Source: Linnemannia schmuckeri
Taxonomy: Eukaryota; Mortierellomycota; Mortierellomycetes; Mortierellales; Mortierellaceae
Assembly: GCA_029449235.1 (NCBI GenBank)
Contig: JANATG010000012.1
Span: 248,001-312,000 of the forward strand
Length of the DNA stretch: 64,000 nt
Reading direction: 5' to 3'
The position numbers and the translations under genes were made by a program. This document shows, piece by piece, positions 36,078 to 46,699 of the stretch. The notes under the pieces were generated by a model. The model was given only the letters and a program-made list of their open reading frames with translations, did no database searches and was not told the origin of the DNA. Numbering within the stretch: position 1 is the stretch's first letter; each line of letters opens with the position of its first letter.

Positions 36078-37922
36078 TCAAACAGAGTACGCGACATGAT
36101 GTTGCCTAAAAACATCTCGAACCTGATCCTCACTTATCAACACCTCCAACGTCCCTCTAAACGGACCCGTTACCTCCTCCAAAACCCTCCATCGACTCAA
36201 CATCCAAACCATCTCTTTTTCCCCCATCATCCACCCCCCTCCTCCATTTCCAGCTTCCCCTGAAACAGTACAACAATCATCAAATTGAAAAGTCCGCAAC
36301 TGCGTCAAAGCCTGGAGGACATCGAGTCCGGAGGCGAGGGTGAGGTTCAGGAGTGGACGGTCGTCAATGAGATTCCGACGGAGGTCGAGGTGTTCGAGTT
36401 GTGTGAGTGATGAGAGTTGAACGAGGACTTGGCGCGCTGTGCTGTTGGATGAGGATGAAGAGGAGGCGGTCGTAGAGTCGAGGGGTGTGGCGTAAATGCA
36501 GAGCTTGAGGCGTTTCAGACGGCCCTGACATGCCCATGGCTGCACTCCTTCCCCTGATGTTCCTGATGCTCCTGTTCCTGATGCTGTGGTCGGCGATACA
36601 ACATCCTGAGCATATATGAAATCCGCACAAAATTCCACCAATCCCGCACACTGGCTCAACACCTCATGGACCATACTACTTGAGAAACCTTTACACCCCT
36701 GCACCGAAACTCTCTCCAACGTCTCGAAATGCCTCCCGGGAGTCCTCAACGCGTTCATCGCAAAGGGTTCCCATACCCCACCACGGATCTGGAATGATTT
36801 CAGGGATGGGACGGCGTGTATGATTTCTGCGAGGCGGCGGCGGCGGAGGGGGTCGCTGCGGCGGAAGTAGATGTGTAATAGGACTAGGCTTTCTAGGTGC
36901 GGCCAGCATATTGTCTTGCCATTGTTGTTGGGGTTGTTATTGGGGTGGAGTGCAGCAGTGAATTGAGAGGAAAGTTGAGGGTCAATGTGGAACTGGGATC
37001 CGTCCCAGACGAATTCGCGAAGTTGCGGGCAAGATTGCATCATGGCGAGTTGTTGAGAGGGGTTGAAGAATGAGTGGGTTTGGCGCGGGTTGAGGGTGAT
37101 TGACAGGTGGACTCGCTTTGCCTTTGGGAATGCCGTGATGAGTAACGGCGTCGAAGAAGACGAAGACAGCTCGTCATCATCACTGCTGTCGCCCGTGATG
37201 TCTGTCGTCGAGGCATGGGCGTAGTATGGAAGATCGACGCCTTGGAGTTCAAGATCTTCAAACCGAGTACTGGCCTTCCAGAGCGCGGCGACAGCAGCGC
37301 CGTCCTTGGAGATGGGACTGTACCGAATACTCAATGCCTTCGGGTTCTTCCACTCTAAGAAGACGGTTTCCCAGAACTGTGCCGGGAGTGAGGATTGGAT
37401 GTTGTTGACGATGAGCCGCTCGATGGTCGGGTTCAAGTGCGCCAGTTGGACTATGTCGAGAGATGATGAACCAGTAGTGCTGTAGTCGTCTGTGAAAGTG
37501 AGAGTCCGGAGCCTTGGGAAGGCGACATTATAATAGTCTGAGGGGATAGGTGCACTAATCGTGAGGTGTTCGATATGCCGGGATCGCGCCTGCAGGAGTG
37601 TCAAATCCATCATCGATGATGACGATGATGACGAGGAGTGGAAGCCTGGCGATGGTGGCGGCGAAGGTAGTTGATTCTTGCATTTCTCGGCAAAACCCTC
37701 GTTGTTGGTGTGGGTCGTTCCTGCTCCGCTGTCCCCACAATCTTCCCATGGCCCGCAACCACCTCGGAGTTCGGCTTGTTTCCATAGGAGTGGGACAAAT
37801 GACGAGTGAAGGGACCGACAGACCTGTATGACGGTGCCGAGAGTCTGTTTGTCGAGGTATGTGCCGATGAGTTGTCGAATCTCTTCTGGAATGGCGGGTA
37901 ATGAGTTCATTCTCATTGTCAT
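36078..37922 (-). CDS. F-box protein, probable SCF ubiquitin-ligase substrate receptor
   Basis: A single exon of 614 residues from the ATG at 37922. The frame continues upstream but becomes Leu/Phe/Ser low complexity, so I start at MTMRMNSLPAIPEEI; Met codons at 37916 and 37910 are alternatives. Residues about 7-50 match an F-box (LPAIPEEIRQLIGTYLDKQT, VIQVCRSLHSSFVPLLWKQA), which binds Skp1. The rest has loosely repeated leucine-rich units of the RLRTLTF, LESLVLLHIYFR, LKRLKLCIYAT and LEHLDLRRNLI type, suggesting a divergent LRR-like array for substrate binding. Such F-box proteins are numerous and fast-evolving in early-diverging fungi, and the substrate cannot be predicted. Ser-rich loops separate the units. 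Codon use and frame look intact. Confidence 0.82.
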   Translation of the reverse strand: MTMRMNSLPAIPEEIRQLIGTYLDKQTLGTVIQVCRSLHSSFVPLLWKQAELRGGCGPWEDCGDSGAGTTHTNNEGFAEKCKNQLPSPPPSPGFHSSSSSSSSMMDLTLLQARSRHIEHLTISAPIPSDYYNVAFPRLRTLTFTDDYSTTGSSSLDIVQLAHLNPTIERLIVNNIQSSLPAQFWETVFLEWKNPKALSIRYSPISKDGAAVAALWKASTRFEDLELQGVDLPYYAHASTTDITGDSSDDDELSSSSSTPLLITAFPKAKRVHLSITLNPRQTHSFFNPSQQLAMMQSCPQLREFVWDGSQFHIDPQLSSQFTAALHPNNNPNNNGKTICWPHLESLVLLHIYFRRSDPLRRRRLAEIIHAVPSLKSFQIRGGVWEPFAMNALRTPGRHFETLERVSVQGCKGFSSSMVHEVLSQCAGLVEFCADFIYAQDVVSPTTASGTGASGTSGEGVQPWACQGRLKRLKLCIYATPLDSTTASSSSSSNSTARQVLVQLSSLTQLEHLDLRRNLIDDRPLLNLTLASGLDVLQALTQLRTFQFDDCCTVSGEAGNGGGGWMMGEKEMVWMLSRWRVLEEVTGPFRGTLEVLISEDQVRDVFRQHHVAYSV

Positions 37923-38780
37923 TTTTTTTTTTAGGGGCGTAGTCTTTTTTTTGTGAATGAAGTGTGAGTTTCGAAGGGTATATTTATTACATTTATGAAC
38001 CAAAGAAAGGGTCAAGAAGGAGAGATAAGAAGAAAAACAGTAAAACCGGTGGAGTGACAAAGAAACAAGCATGAGACATAGTGTACAAAAAAAAAGACAA
38101 AAGAGGAAAACGAGATCCGGGATCATAGGGAGGGGGTCCGTGTGGATTTAAGAGTAATAGTGATGGATCATGATGAAAACAGCGATAATCTGCATGTAAG
38201 TATGGCGAAATAGTATTTATGTATTTATTGTATTCCCTTTTTGTCTTCTTTACGGCTCGCTCAAAGAGGGAGTCATCTTTACACTGTCAGAAACAATGCA
38301 TACACATACGCGTATTGCCTTTCTAACAAGCAGATGCTGCAACTTCATCTTTTTACGCGTGGCGCGCCTGAATGCTCCATGCAGAGTTGGCACGTTTTCG
38401 CACAAGGTACGTACTATGTGAATCGTATCAAGAATAAAAGTAAAAATGGGTCATGTTTTATCGAGACGATCGTGGATAAGACAGAAAGATCGACAGCACT
38501 AACGGTGTCGGACTCTAATGGGTAGCTAAGTGGAACCGATGAAACATATTCATCTCTCCCACATTCAGGGGTCCCACCAGTTCGCTTCGCTGATCAATCC
38601 TATTATGTCTTTCTTTCTGTTCCTGGATTTTATGGGTTCTCCCTCGAAATCCCATTCAAAAAAAGAACATGCACGGCAAAAGAAAATGTTCTGGGCCCCA
38701 CTTTTTCCTCAGCTTGGCCCGCTAACCACATCTTTCTTCCTCTCCCTTTCCTAGCTGGTTAAATTTATTCGTTTTCCCAG

Positions 38781-38842
38781 GTTTTTTTTTTGTTTTTTGT
38801 TTTTTGTTTTTTGTTTTTTGTTTTTTGTTTTTTGTTTTTTTG
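38781..38842. repeat. Period-7 T-rich array (GTTTTTT)n
   Basis: G residues at 38792, 38799, 38806, 38813, 38820, 38827 and 38834 are each followed by six T (seven after the last). This gives seven units of a GTTTTTT heptamer, flanked by longer T runs. Confidence 0.92.
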
Positions 38843-38886
38843 TATTTGTCTCCGCTTGTCAAAACCACGTCAATTGAGTTGTACCG

Positions 38887-38911
38887 AAAAAAAAAAAAAA
38901 AAAAAAAAAAA
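38887..38911. repeat. Poly(A) tract, 25 nt
   Basis: An uninterrupted A run about 45 nt after the period-7 T array. Together they could form an A/T inverted structure, but the T array is interrupted by G. Confidence 0.9.
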
Positions 38912-40677
38912 CGTGGAGATAACGCGAAAGTGAGAGAAGGATGTCAATGCGGACAAAGCAAAGGGCCAAAATTAATGATCAGGCGGCTGTAAAAGTCGTG
39001 GAGATTGGCTGGAGAAGGAGGAAAAGGTGATGAGAAGAGAGAGAGTGGAGAAGAGGAAAGGAGTTTATTGGCTTCAGTCCTTTGATCAATTAAGCCAAGA
39101 AGATGGGAAAAGAAAAGAGTGAAAACAGTTAGGCAGCTGTTTCCCACAAAAGAAGAAAGGAAAATGTAAGCGTGATTAAAAAGGAAAGTTAAAACATGTT
39201 ATGGAAAACAAACAGGCCGTCGATTAATTTGATGGAAGGAGAGAGATAAAAAACCATTATGCGAAAACATCGGAATCTCGGATGTTTGGTGCATCAATGT
39301 AAGAGGATATATGTCCAAAGAATTATAGCTCATAAAGGAGCAAGGACCGAGCCAGAAAATCGGACAGTCCAGACACTTTTCTCTTTGTTTTTGTTTGTCC
39401 TGTTCTGCATTGATTATATTCAACATTAACATGGATGGATGCAACTGGGCTGAGGGGAGAGGAAGGACCGTCGATTTATGGTTAATACGGGAAGGGAGCT
39501 TATAGATAGACTCCGACGGAGACAGACCGACAGACTACGTATCCTTCTTTTCTCTCTTCTTTTCTTGCTTGCACATTCTGTATTCGGCATGTAAATACAA
39601 GTACATGGCGACCGCCATCCCATGCATGGCGCCGACTTGTGCTTGAGTGTATATGTCCGTATGTGTGTGTGTATGCGTATGCTTATTTGTTGTAACCTGT
39701 GCTTGTATCTGCTACGCATATTTCATGTGTCCGTTAAAGAAAAGTCTAGCCTGGACTGATCCATACACCCCAAAGTATCAACAAGAAAAACTTATAACAT
39801 GTGCCTCGGAGTGAAAACAAGAGATTGAGAGTGAGTTAAGAAGGATAGTAAAGAAGGCTCTCGTAAGTCACCAGAGCAAACAAGAAAATTACAATGGGAG
39901 TGTTGCTGTTGTTGTGCCAGGATGGTCGCACAGACAAAACACAAGGGAGAAAAAAAATGTAGGGCGTTATGTTGGTGGTGGTACATAGGCCTTTCATATT
40001 GTTGCTTTGACATGAGGATTGAGGGTTGTTCGCCACCAGAAAGGTGAGGCGAGGCGAAGGAAAGGGAAAGGAGTGAGGTTGGAGGCAAGGACAAATGAAG
40101 AGAAGGGAGCCGGGGCCAAGCCAAAACAAATATTCCATAACAAGGGCCAAGACAGGCCAAAGCATCGTCTGTAGCCCCTGCCCTCGGGCTCGACAATGAT
40201 TGACGGATGGGCGGTGGAGGGAGGGAGAGGGGTTGTGCGTCGACAGGCTTTTCGTTTTCTTCACGCGCTTTTGATTTGTAGTGCCATTGTCGTCCGTGTG
40301 TATTGACACAGTTCGTTTCGGTTATCTTGTGGAGACAAAAGTCTTTGCTTTTGTCTGTCTCCGTTGTGAAGAGATGGAAAAGACACACAAACAAAGAAAA
40401 CAAACAAACCAAAAGAACCACCCTCTAACCAGCCAACAGCCGCTCTTCTTATTCGTTGCCTATTAACCTATCTCAGCCTAAGCCATCATTACTGCATTCG
40501 ATTATCACTGCCTTCGCCGCCGAAATGAACCGGAAAGTGCGGAGGCACTGTTAGTTAGTCTGCAAGCACTTAGCAGGAAAGAAGCTCTAACGTGTCCAGT
40601 AGTCCCAAAAAACGCTCTTTTCTTAAAAACGAGGGCACCCAACAAAAGGGAACCGGATCAAGGCTTAGCCTAGCAGC

Positions 40678-40911
40678 ATGGGTTGTATACAGTCTCTGTC
40701 GGATATGAATTGGGAAAAGGAGTCTAAGGGAAACAACGACATCATCTCAGCAATTGACTTAATTGCGGGACGTGAGCAGCAGCGAAAAAAAACTGGAGGC
40801 CCTGCAGACACGCTGGATTGGCCAACTGGTCGTTGCGGAAGAGATCGTTGGGTAGCAGATAGCGTTGAGCATTACTACTGTACCTCTCTCATTTCTGTTA
40901 GATTAGCGTAA
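40678..40911 (+). CDS. Doubtful 77-residue ORF with MGC N-terminus
   Basis: An ATG-initiated frame with the N-terminus MGCIQSLSDMNWEKESKG. MGC is the N-myristoylation plus palmitoylation context seen in G-alpha subunits and some calcineurin-like or small adaptor proteins. The following charged helix (ending in REQQRKK) vaguely recalls a G-alpha N-terminal helix. It then runs into unrelated sequence with no P-loop and no donor site at the expected place. It is probably a chance frame; listed because it is the only one in this gap with a specific feature. Confidence 0.12.
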   Translation: MGCIQSLSDMNWEKESKGNNDIISAIDLIAGREQQRKKTGGPADTLDWPTGRCGRDRWVADSVEHYYCTSLISVRLA

Positions 40912-41423
40912 TAACGAGCGGAGAGTTAGTGAAATGAATGAAAGTGAGGGATATACGAGTGGATAAACGGAGTGGTTACCCTACCTGCTTTGCGGAATGA
41001 AAAAGGGGGGAGATGGCAAGGGCAATGGGGGACGGATTGAACTTGCAGGTTTGTTGTTGTCACCATGGTTGTCGTTCATGCATTTTGTTGTTTCTCATTA
41101 TACGGCTGAGTCAGTTCAGTTTCTTCGTTTGAGGGATAAAGAGTGTGCGTGTATGGTGAAGGAAGGGGTGCATGATTGTGTGCATGTGGAGGGAAATGCA
41201 TGGTTCACAACAAAAAAAAAAAATAGAGAGCTTGGTTGATCGAGAACATGCGTTTGTTTGTTGCGTTGTATGGGAATAGTACAGGGGATAATGACCGCGG
41301 AGTCGAGCTGCCCTGCTGGTAACCACCACCCGCCTTAGAAAGAGAGCAAAGAAAGGAAGGGCGTAGGCGCCGTACGATTACACAAACACAAAAAAGAAGA
41401 AAGGAAGGAAAGAACAGGCAATG

Positions 41424-41454
<31 letters not shown>
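41424..41454. repeat. Poly(A) tract, 31 nt
   Basis: An uninterrupted A run in purine-rich intergenic sequence. No element body or obvious target-site duplication was found around it. Confidence 0.9.
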
Positions 41455-41456
<2 letters not shown>

Positions 41457-42089
41457 ATAAGAGCGGGAGTTAGAGCTGCCTGGCAAGGTGACCGACTGGT
41501 TGTTTTTCTGGCAACCACATCCATATGAACCTTGTTGGTGCAGATAAAAAAATATATGAATTGAATCCGAACCGGAGTATTGAATGAATGTTTGAATATG
41601 ACCTATGGAAAAAAGAAAACCAAGGTTCATTTCCTGTGATTCAAAGTTCAAAAGGGTGGAAAGGGAAAGAGGGAAAAAAAAAAAAAAAAATGGAGAAATG
41701 GAGAGTGGATGTGGAAGGAGCAACGAGGAAGGAGAAAGAGAGTTCAGCAATTTGTTCATGTGGAAATGTTGTTGGTGAGGATGATGATTCAGGTACCAAC
41801 TTCGAGGATACCTGTTCTATATGTAACAACTGACTTGTACTTGTTATTCTCATGAGGATCGTGGTTGCTGAATGTCGTTGTCGATGGTGATGTCAATGTC
41901 AATGCCATTAGCATTTGGCATTGGCATTTGCCGATAAAAAGAATATTTTTTTTGTTGTGCGTTGTGTGCATTTTTCGCTCGGTTGACAATAACGATGCTG
42001 CTTGTTTAGTCCCTGTGTTTGTTTGAATGGGCGATCGTTTGTTGCTGTTGTTGTTGAACGTTTGTTTTGTATGTTTGATTGCTTGACCC

Positions 42090-43320
42090 TTTTTACACTT
42101 TTTCATACTTTTCATTTCCTTTCCCTTCCCTTCTTCTTCCTTCTCTTCCCTTCCTTCTCTTCCCTTCCTTCCCTTCTCTTTTCCTTTCCTCCTTTCTACT
42201 TCCTTCACCCTTACGCATCCTTCATTCCTTCATTCCTCTTTTCCTCCTTTCCTCCTTTCCTCCTTCCTTCCTCCTCGTCCTTCCCCTTCTCTTCCTCACT
42301 CACTCATCCACTCACCCATTCATTCACTCACTCTTCTCTCCTCTCATCCTTCTCCTTCTCGATCATCAATCACCATCCTTCACTCACTCTTCACTCACGC
42401 CTTCGCTCCGTTATTTCCTCCTCCTCCCTTTTGTTTTCACTCTCTACTCCGCAACAACAATCATCCTCCTTTTTTCACGCCATTCTTAAATCCTTCTTCC
42501 CTTCCATCCTCTTCTTCGTCCTTCTTCACGCGTGTACCGATTGTACTATTCCTTTATTTTCCAGTCAGTCAATTGGTAAGTGCATTGATTGCATGCCATT
42601 CCACAGCTATGCAGTCAATCAATGTCTTTGTGACAGTGAATGAACATACGCCCATAGTCTTGCGCCTCCTCTTTTCTCTCTTCCTCTTGCACCCATTGCG
42701 CCTGCATCTACAACTAGTTGGATGTGTCGATATTTTTTTTTTTTTTTTTTTTTTATATATATATATCGCAACTTTTTCCTGTTTATCCCCAACGCAACCC
42801 TGTTTTCCAACTCCCGCTCCACATCCGCCAGATCGTATCTCTTTCCTTCATCTCTTTTACTTTCCAATTCCATTCTCCTCTCCTCTCTCCTTTTTCTCTC
42901 CTCTCTCTCTCCACTTCTCTCCGTAAATTAAATTATCCATCCAGTCAGTCAGTCAACTCATTTAGTCAGTCAAGTCAGTCAACGAAGGGCAGACCGATCG
43001 ATTGGCTCTCCTTTGACCGTTTGGTCCCTGGATCACCTCTTTTTCTGCTCTCGCTCTCACTCTGTACCTGTACCAAACCTCAGCCTTCCGCGTAACTCTT
43101 CACTCCACTCAACAACTTTGATACACTCACTTCCCCCCTTGCTCATCCTTGTCCACTTTATCCTACCCTCACTTTACTCTCCTTCTCTTCTTTTTACCTT
43201 CTTCTTCTCTCGTCATCATCCCTTCCCTTCCTCATCCCCATCTTATACCCTCCGTCATCTCACTCATCATCCCTCACTCTCGTCTCCTATTCTTGACTTC
43301 ATAGCACAGACAACAATACC
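42090..43320 (+). promoter_or_regulatory. Pyrimidine-rich leader/promoter of the kelch/BTB gene
   Basis: The + strand is almost purely C/T over long stretches, with repeating CCTTC, TTCAC and CTCC units (densest at about 42115-42300). A consensus donor GTAAGT at 42576 and an acceptor-like TTGACTTCATAG ending at 43304 would define a 5'-UTR intron of about 730 nt ending 59 nt before the start codon. The intron is a motif-based guess. The pyrimidine richness itself is plain. Confidence 0.4.
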
Positions 43321-43363
43321 AGCAACTTAATACGGTAGTACAGCACCCCCAGATATCATAAAC

Positions 43364-46300
43364 ATGGCCGCAGTAGCAAGGAATCCCCAAGGCGCCTACA
43401 ACGACCCCTATTCTCGCTACAACAGCAACACCACCACCGCCAACCCACAATATACCGGCCTCGGCCTCCAACAGCAACAGCAACAACAAAGCTCAGCTGA
43501 AACGCCACCCCAGAGCCAGCAACCATCGAAAAAAGCTCTGGCCATCACATCTAGAGCCACCCGGGGCTCACCTCCTCCCCCACTTATGGGCTCGGCCATT
43601 GTCCTCGTCAACGATTCAGCTCTGCACTGCTTTGGCGGCCGCCTCGATAATCGCGAGCTCACCAACTGCCACTATGTCCTCGATGTAGAGACGGGCTACT
43701 GGCAGACCATCCTCCCCGCACCCACAACCGACTCCATGAACAACAACAACGCTGATAGAAACGCGAATGACCCAAGGGCTCTCTTCTCACTGTCTTTGAC
43801 TACCGATCCCGTCAATACCAGCTCCGGTTCTTTATCCGACACCCTCTCGATCCCACCCCAACCTCGCTACTTCCACACCGTCAATGCCTACGGGACGTCC
43901 CTCATCCTCTTTGGCGGCATGGGTGCCGTCCCCATCAACAGGAGCGGCGAGGACAGTGACAACGAAGGCGACAACCAGCAGAATCAGTTGGCAGCCCTTG
44001 CCGATCTGCACGTCTACGACATTATCACACAGCGGTGGCAACACAAGACGCCCACAGTCAACCAGCACACGCCTAGAGCTCGTTGGGCGCATTTGGCAAC
44101 GATCCTGGATCACTTTTTGGTCGTCATCGGAGGCACAGATACCAACAAGAACTATGTCGAGGACGCCTGTGTACTTGATCTGCATACCTGGGAGTGGGTT
44201 GCATCGATCCAAAACATTGGCCAGTGCGGATCCTACAGGACAATCGCCGCGACAGGACCCAGCCTCCAGACAACCGCCGAAATCACCCCTTCAACGCCTT
44301 CCTTCCCCTCTGCCGACGCCTTTTCTCCTCAGATCTCCTCCAACCTCTCGTGGCCAACGACTGAATCTGGTCCGATTGACGCCATGGCCAGCATCTCACA
44401 AGTCCTCAGCGGACGTATCTCGGCACCCAGCTCAACATCCTCATCTCAACACTCATCCAAAAACCTCGACTCTTCAACCATCAACACTGAGGGCAACAAG
44501 AAGGCGACCGAGCGCCTGATGAGTGGTGACCTGACTCCTGCCTTTAAGGCCGGCAGCGAGTTGCCCTCGATCTACCTCTACTCCAACTACAATTTCCAAA
44601 ACCTGCGCCGTGAGCTCAAGATCATCACGCCTCAGTATACCCACCCTTCTGCTTCCGTGCCCACATTTTTGATAGTTGAAAAAACTGAGGCCATCGAGAG
44701 GTTGGGACAAGATCATCCCCTTCCCCCAGGCTTGCGGTTCCCTCAGGGTCACGTATATCAGAACCAGCTTATCCTGACTGGCACATTGATCGTCTCGGGC
44801 AAGGCACCGACTCTGGCCATCTACGCCTTCAATTTGACAACGCACAAGTGGGACCGACTCGACACCGACACGACACTCGACAAGGGATCCTGGAACCGGT
44901 CGCTTCTTCACCCTGCAACGGGCACTTTGCTTATCTTTGGTCACTACGAGTCGAACGCAGATTCGGACTATTCTAACCGGATCCAGCACCACAACCACCT
45001 CATGATGGTCAACTTGCAGGCCTATGGTCTCTACGAACGCCCCATCCCTTCTTTCCTCCCAACCGCTCAGGATCTGGGTCACGATTTGCTCAGAGAGCCA
45101 GGATTGAACGACATGGAGATTTCCTCCATCAACGGAACCCTCTTTGGCGCCAATTCGACCATCCTTGCAGCACGCTGGCCAGAGTTTGCAACCATGCTCC
45201 TCTCACCACCTTATGTCACTCCTTTGATTCTAGAGCTGCCTGTCCCGGATGAGGTTGTGCCTATGTTCTTGTACTACCTCTACACTGGAGCCTTACCCTT
45301 GAACTCGATTGTCACCCCTGGTGTGGCCGACTACCTGTTGATCCTGGCAAGGCGGTACCAGCTGAACGGCCTTCATGCCTTGGCCGTCGATATCCTGCAC
45401 CAGACAGTCACTGTCAACCCTATTCGCGTGTACAGCTCTGCCCTCATGGCTGGCGAACTCGGACTGCAGGCCAGAGCCGTCGAGTTGGCCATGAACGCGT
45501 CTGCCAACAAGGCAGTTGCTCCCCCAGGAGGTCGGGATGGAGCATCGTCTCCATTCCCATCGACTGGCTCCCGCAGGAGGATATCAGTCCAGCCCCCATT
45601 GCTGGACAGCACTCTGAGCAGAAACTACAGCAACCGTGTGCCTCCACCCTCAAGCTGTCTTCCATTCCCACCTGAGCGTCGGCGTGCAGCGTCTCACCAC
45701 TCGAGAGACAGTGTCAGCACGGATGGCGGCCTCGGAGGCGATGGTCTCATGCAGCAATACAACAACAACAACGCTCCTCCAGGTGGTCGGATGGCCCCAT
45801 CGATCTCAGAAAGCGGCGAACCCGCCTTGTACCTGTCCTCACCCGAACCTGGCGCCAGAGCGCGCAAGATGCGGTCGCCTCCTATGCCACCCAACATGCA
45901 GCACACTCCTTCGAACCACCCCATGTCCTACATGAGCACCAGCTCGGGTGGATCGATGTACGATAGTCCTCTCGCCTCCCCTGGATTGCCTCGGAATCCA
46001 CAACATCAGCAGCAACAGTACCAGCAACAATACCAGCAGCAGGCCTACCCTTCGCCACTCTCACCCAACTTTCAGACACAGCCTTCGTTCTCGGCCTTCA
46101 GTCCGCAGGGAGGATATGCTCCTTCGATACGTGGTGGATCTGGAAGTGATGGAGCTCCTAGTGTCTATGGTCAGGAGGAGAATGATGACGGCTCATCGAT
46201 GTTCTCGGGCTACCAGGGCCAGGGTGATCTGAGGGCTCAGCAGGCCAAGCGCCGCCTACAAATGCAGATGCAGTATGACATGGAGCAACAGCAGCAATAC

Positions 46301-46699
46301 CGTATGCGTCAGGAATACTCGGCCCAACAGCATCAACAACAGCAGCATCTAGTTGAACAGCAACAGCTTCGCGATGCCGAGTTGATTCTCCAACAGCAAC
46401 AACAACAACAACAGCAGCAGCAGCAACAACATCGATACCTCCACGGTGCAGCCAGCTCCGCCTCATTGTCGTCCAAGGCTGGTGGCGGAGGTGGATATAC
46501 AGCGAGCCAGATGACTTCCGGAGCCGAATCGATTACCGAGACGGTTTCGTCGCATAAGTCGAGCAGCAGCAGCAAGGCCAACAGTGTCAAGAGTTCCAAG
46601 AGTGACCAGGACGAGAAGAAGAAGGGTGTCCTTGCCAAGTTGAAGCCTCCCAAGCCCAAAGCCAGTGGTGCTGCTCTTATGAAGAGCGCTGGCTTCTAA
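43364..46699 (+). CDS. Kelch-repeat and BTB domain protein (Ral2/LZTR1-like architecture)
   Basis: A single exon of 1,111 residues. After a short poly-Q N-terminus, kelch-type repeats are visible: GSAIVLVNDSALHCFGGRLD (about 75-95), PRYFHTVNAYGTSLILFGGM (about 166-186), RARWAHLATILDHFLVVIGG (about 235-255), and a later blade ending in LIFGHYES. A BTB/POZ-like domain lies at about 585-690 (NGTLFGANSTILAARWPEFA, then LPVPDEVVPMFLYYLYTGAL). The C-terminal 370 residues are Ser/Pro/Gln-rich and disordered, with repeated CAG/CAA poly-Q tracts and a Lys-rich end (KKKGVLAKLKPPKPKASG). In fission yeast the kelch protein Ral2 acts in the Ras pathway, and LZTR1 is a kelch/BTB Cul3 adaptor controlling Ras turnover. 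A Ras- or Cul3-linked role is therefore inference from architecture only. The start is the first ATG after the leader. Confidence 0.85.
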   Translation: MAAVARNPQGAYNDPYSRYNSNTTTANPQYTGLGLQQQQQQQSSAETPPQSQQPSKKALAITSRATRGSPPPPLMGSAIVLVNDSALHCFGGRLDNRELTNCHYVLDVETGYWQTILPAPTTDSMNNNNADRNANDPRALFSLSLTTDPVNTSSGSLSDTLSIPPQPRYFHTVNAYGTSLILFGGMGAVPINRSGEDSDNEGDNQQNQLAALADLHVYDIITQRWQHKTPTVNQHTPRARWAHLATILDHFLVVIGGTDTNKNYVEDACVLDLHTWEWVASIQNIGQCGSYRTIAATGPSLQTTAEITPSTPSFPSADAFSPQISSNLSWPTTESGPIDAMASISQVLSGRISAPSSTSSSQHSSKNLDSSTINTEGNKKATERLMSGDLTPAFKAGSELPSIYLYSNYNFQNLRRELKIITPQYTHPSASVPTFLIVEKTEAIERLGQDHPLPPGLRFPQGHVYQNQLILTGTLIVSGKAPTLAIYAFNLTTHKWDRLDTDTTLDKGSWNRSLLHPATGTLLIFGHYESNADSDYSNRIQHHNHLMMVNLQAYGLYERPIPSFLPTAQDLGHDLLREPGLNDMEISSINGTLFGANSTILAARWPEFATMLLSPPYVTPLILELPVPDEVVPMFLYYLYTGALPLNSIVTPGVADYLLILARRYQLNGLHALAVDILHQTVTVNPIRVYSSALMAGELGLQARAVELAMNASANKAVAPPGGRDGASSPFPSTGSRRRISVQPPLLDSTLSRNYSNRVPPPSSCLPFPPERRRAASHHSRDSVSTDGGLGGDGLMQQYNNNNAPPGGRMAPSISESGEPALYLSSPEPGARARKMRSPPMPPNMQHTPSNHPMSYMSTSSGGSMYDSPLASPGLPRNPQHQQQQYQQQYQQQAYPSPLSPNFQTQPSFSAFSPQGGYAPSIRGGSGSDGAPSVYGQEENDDGSSMFSGYQGQGDLRAQQAKRRLQMQMQYDMEQQQQYRMRQEYSAQQHQQQQHLVEQQQLRDAELILQQQQQQQQQQQQQHRYLHGAASSASLSSKAGGGGGYTASQMTSGAESITETVSSHKSSSSSKANSVKSSKSDQDEKKKGVLAKLKPPKPKASGAALMKSAGF

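Larger units (their letters stand above)
37923..42089. other. Long intergenic region, no supported gene
   Basis: More than 4 kb. It contains the F-box promoter, a period-7 T-rich array, poly(A) tracts and much purine-rich sequence. I checked the longer frames, including 39792-40421 (-), 41205-41759 (-) and 41588-41833 (+); they are low complexity or featureless. A 77-codon frame at 40678-40911 is discussed separately. A non-coding transcript cannot be excluded from sequence alone. Confidence 0.4.

Noticed and set aside
39792..40421. 209-codon minus-strand frame
   Set aside because: Leu/Ser/Phe-rich low complexity in purine-rich DNA, with no domain, no good start context and no splice sites around it.
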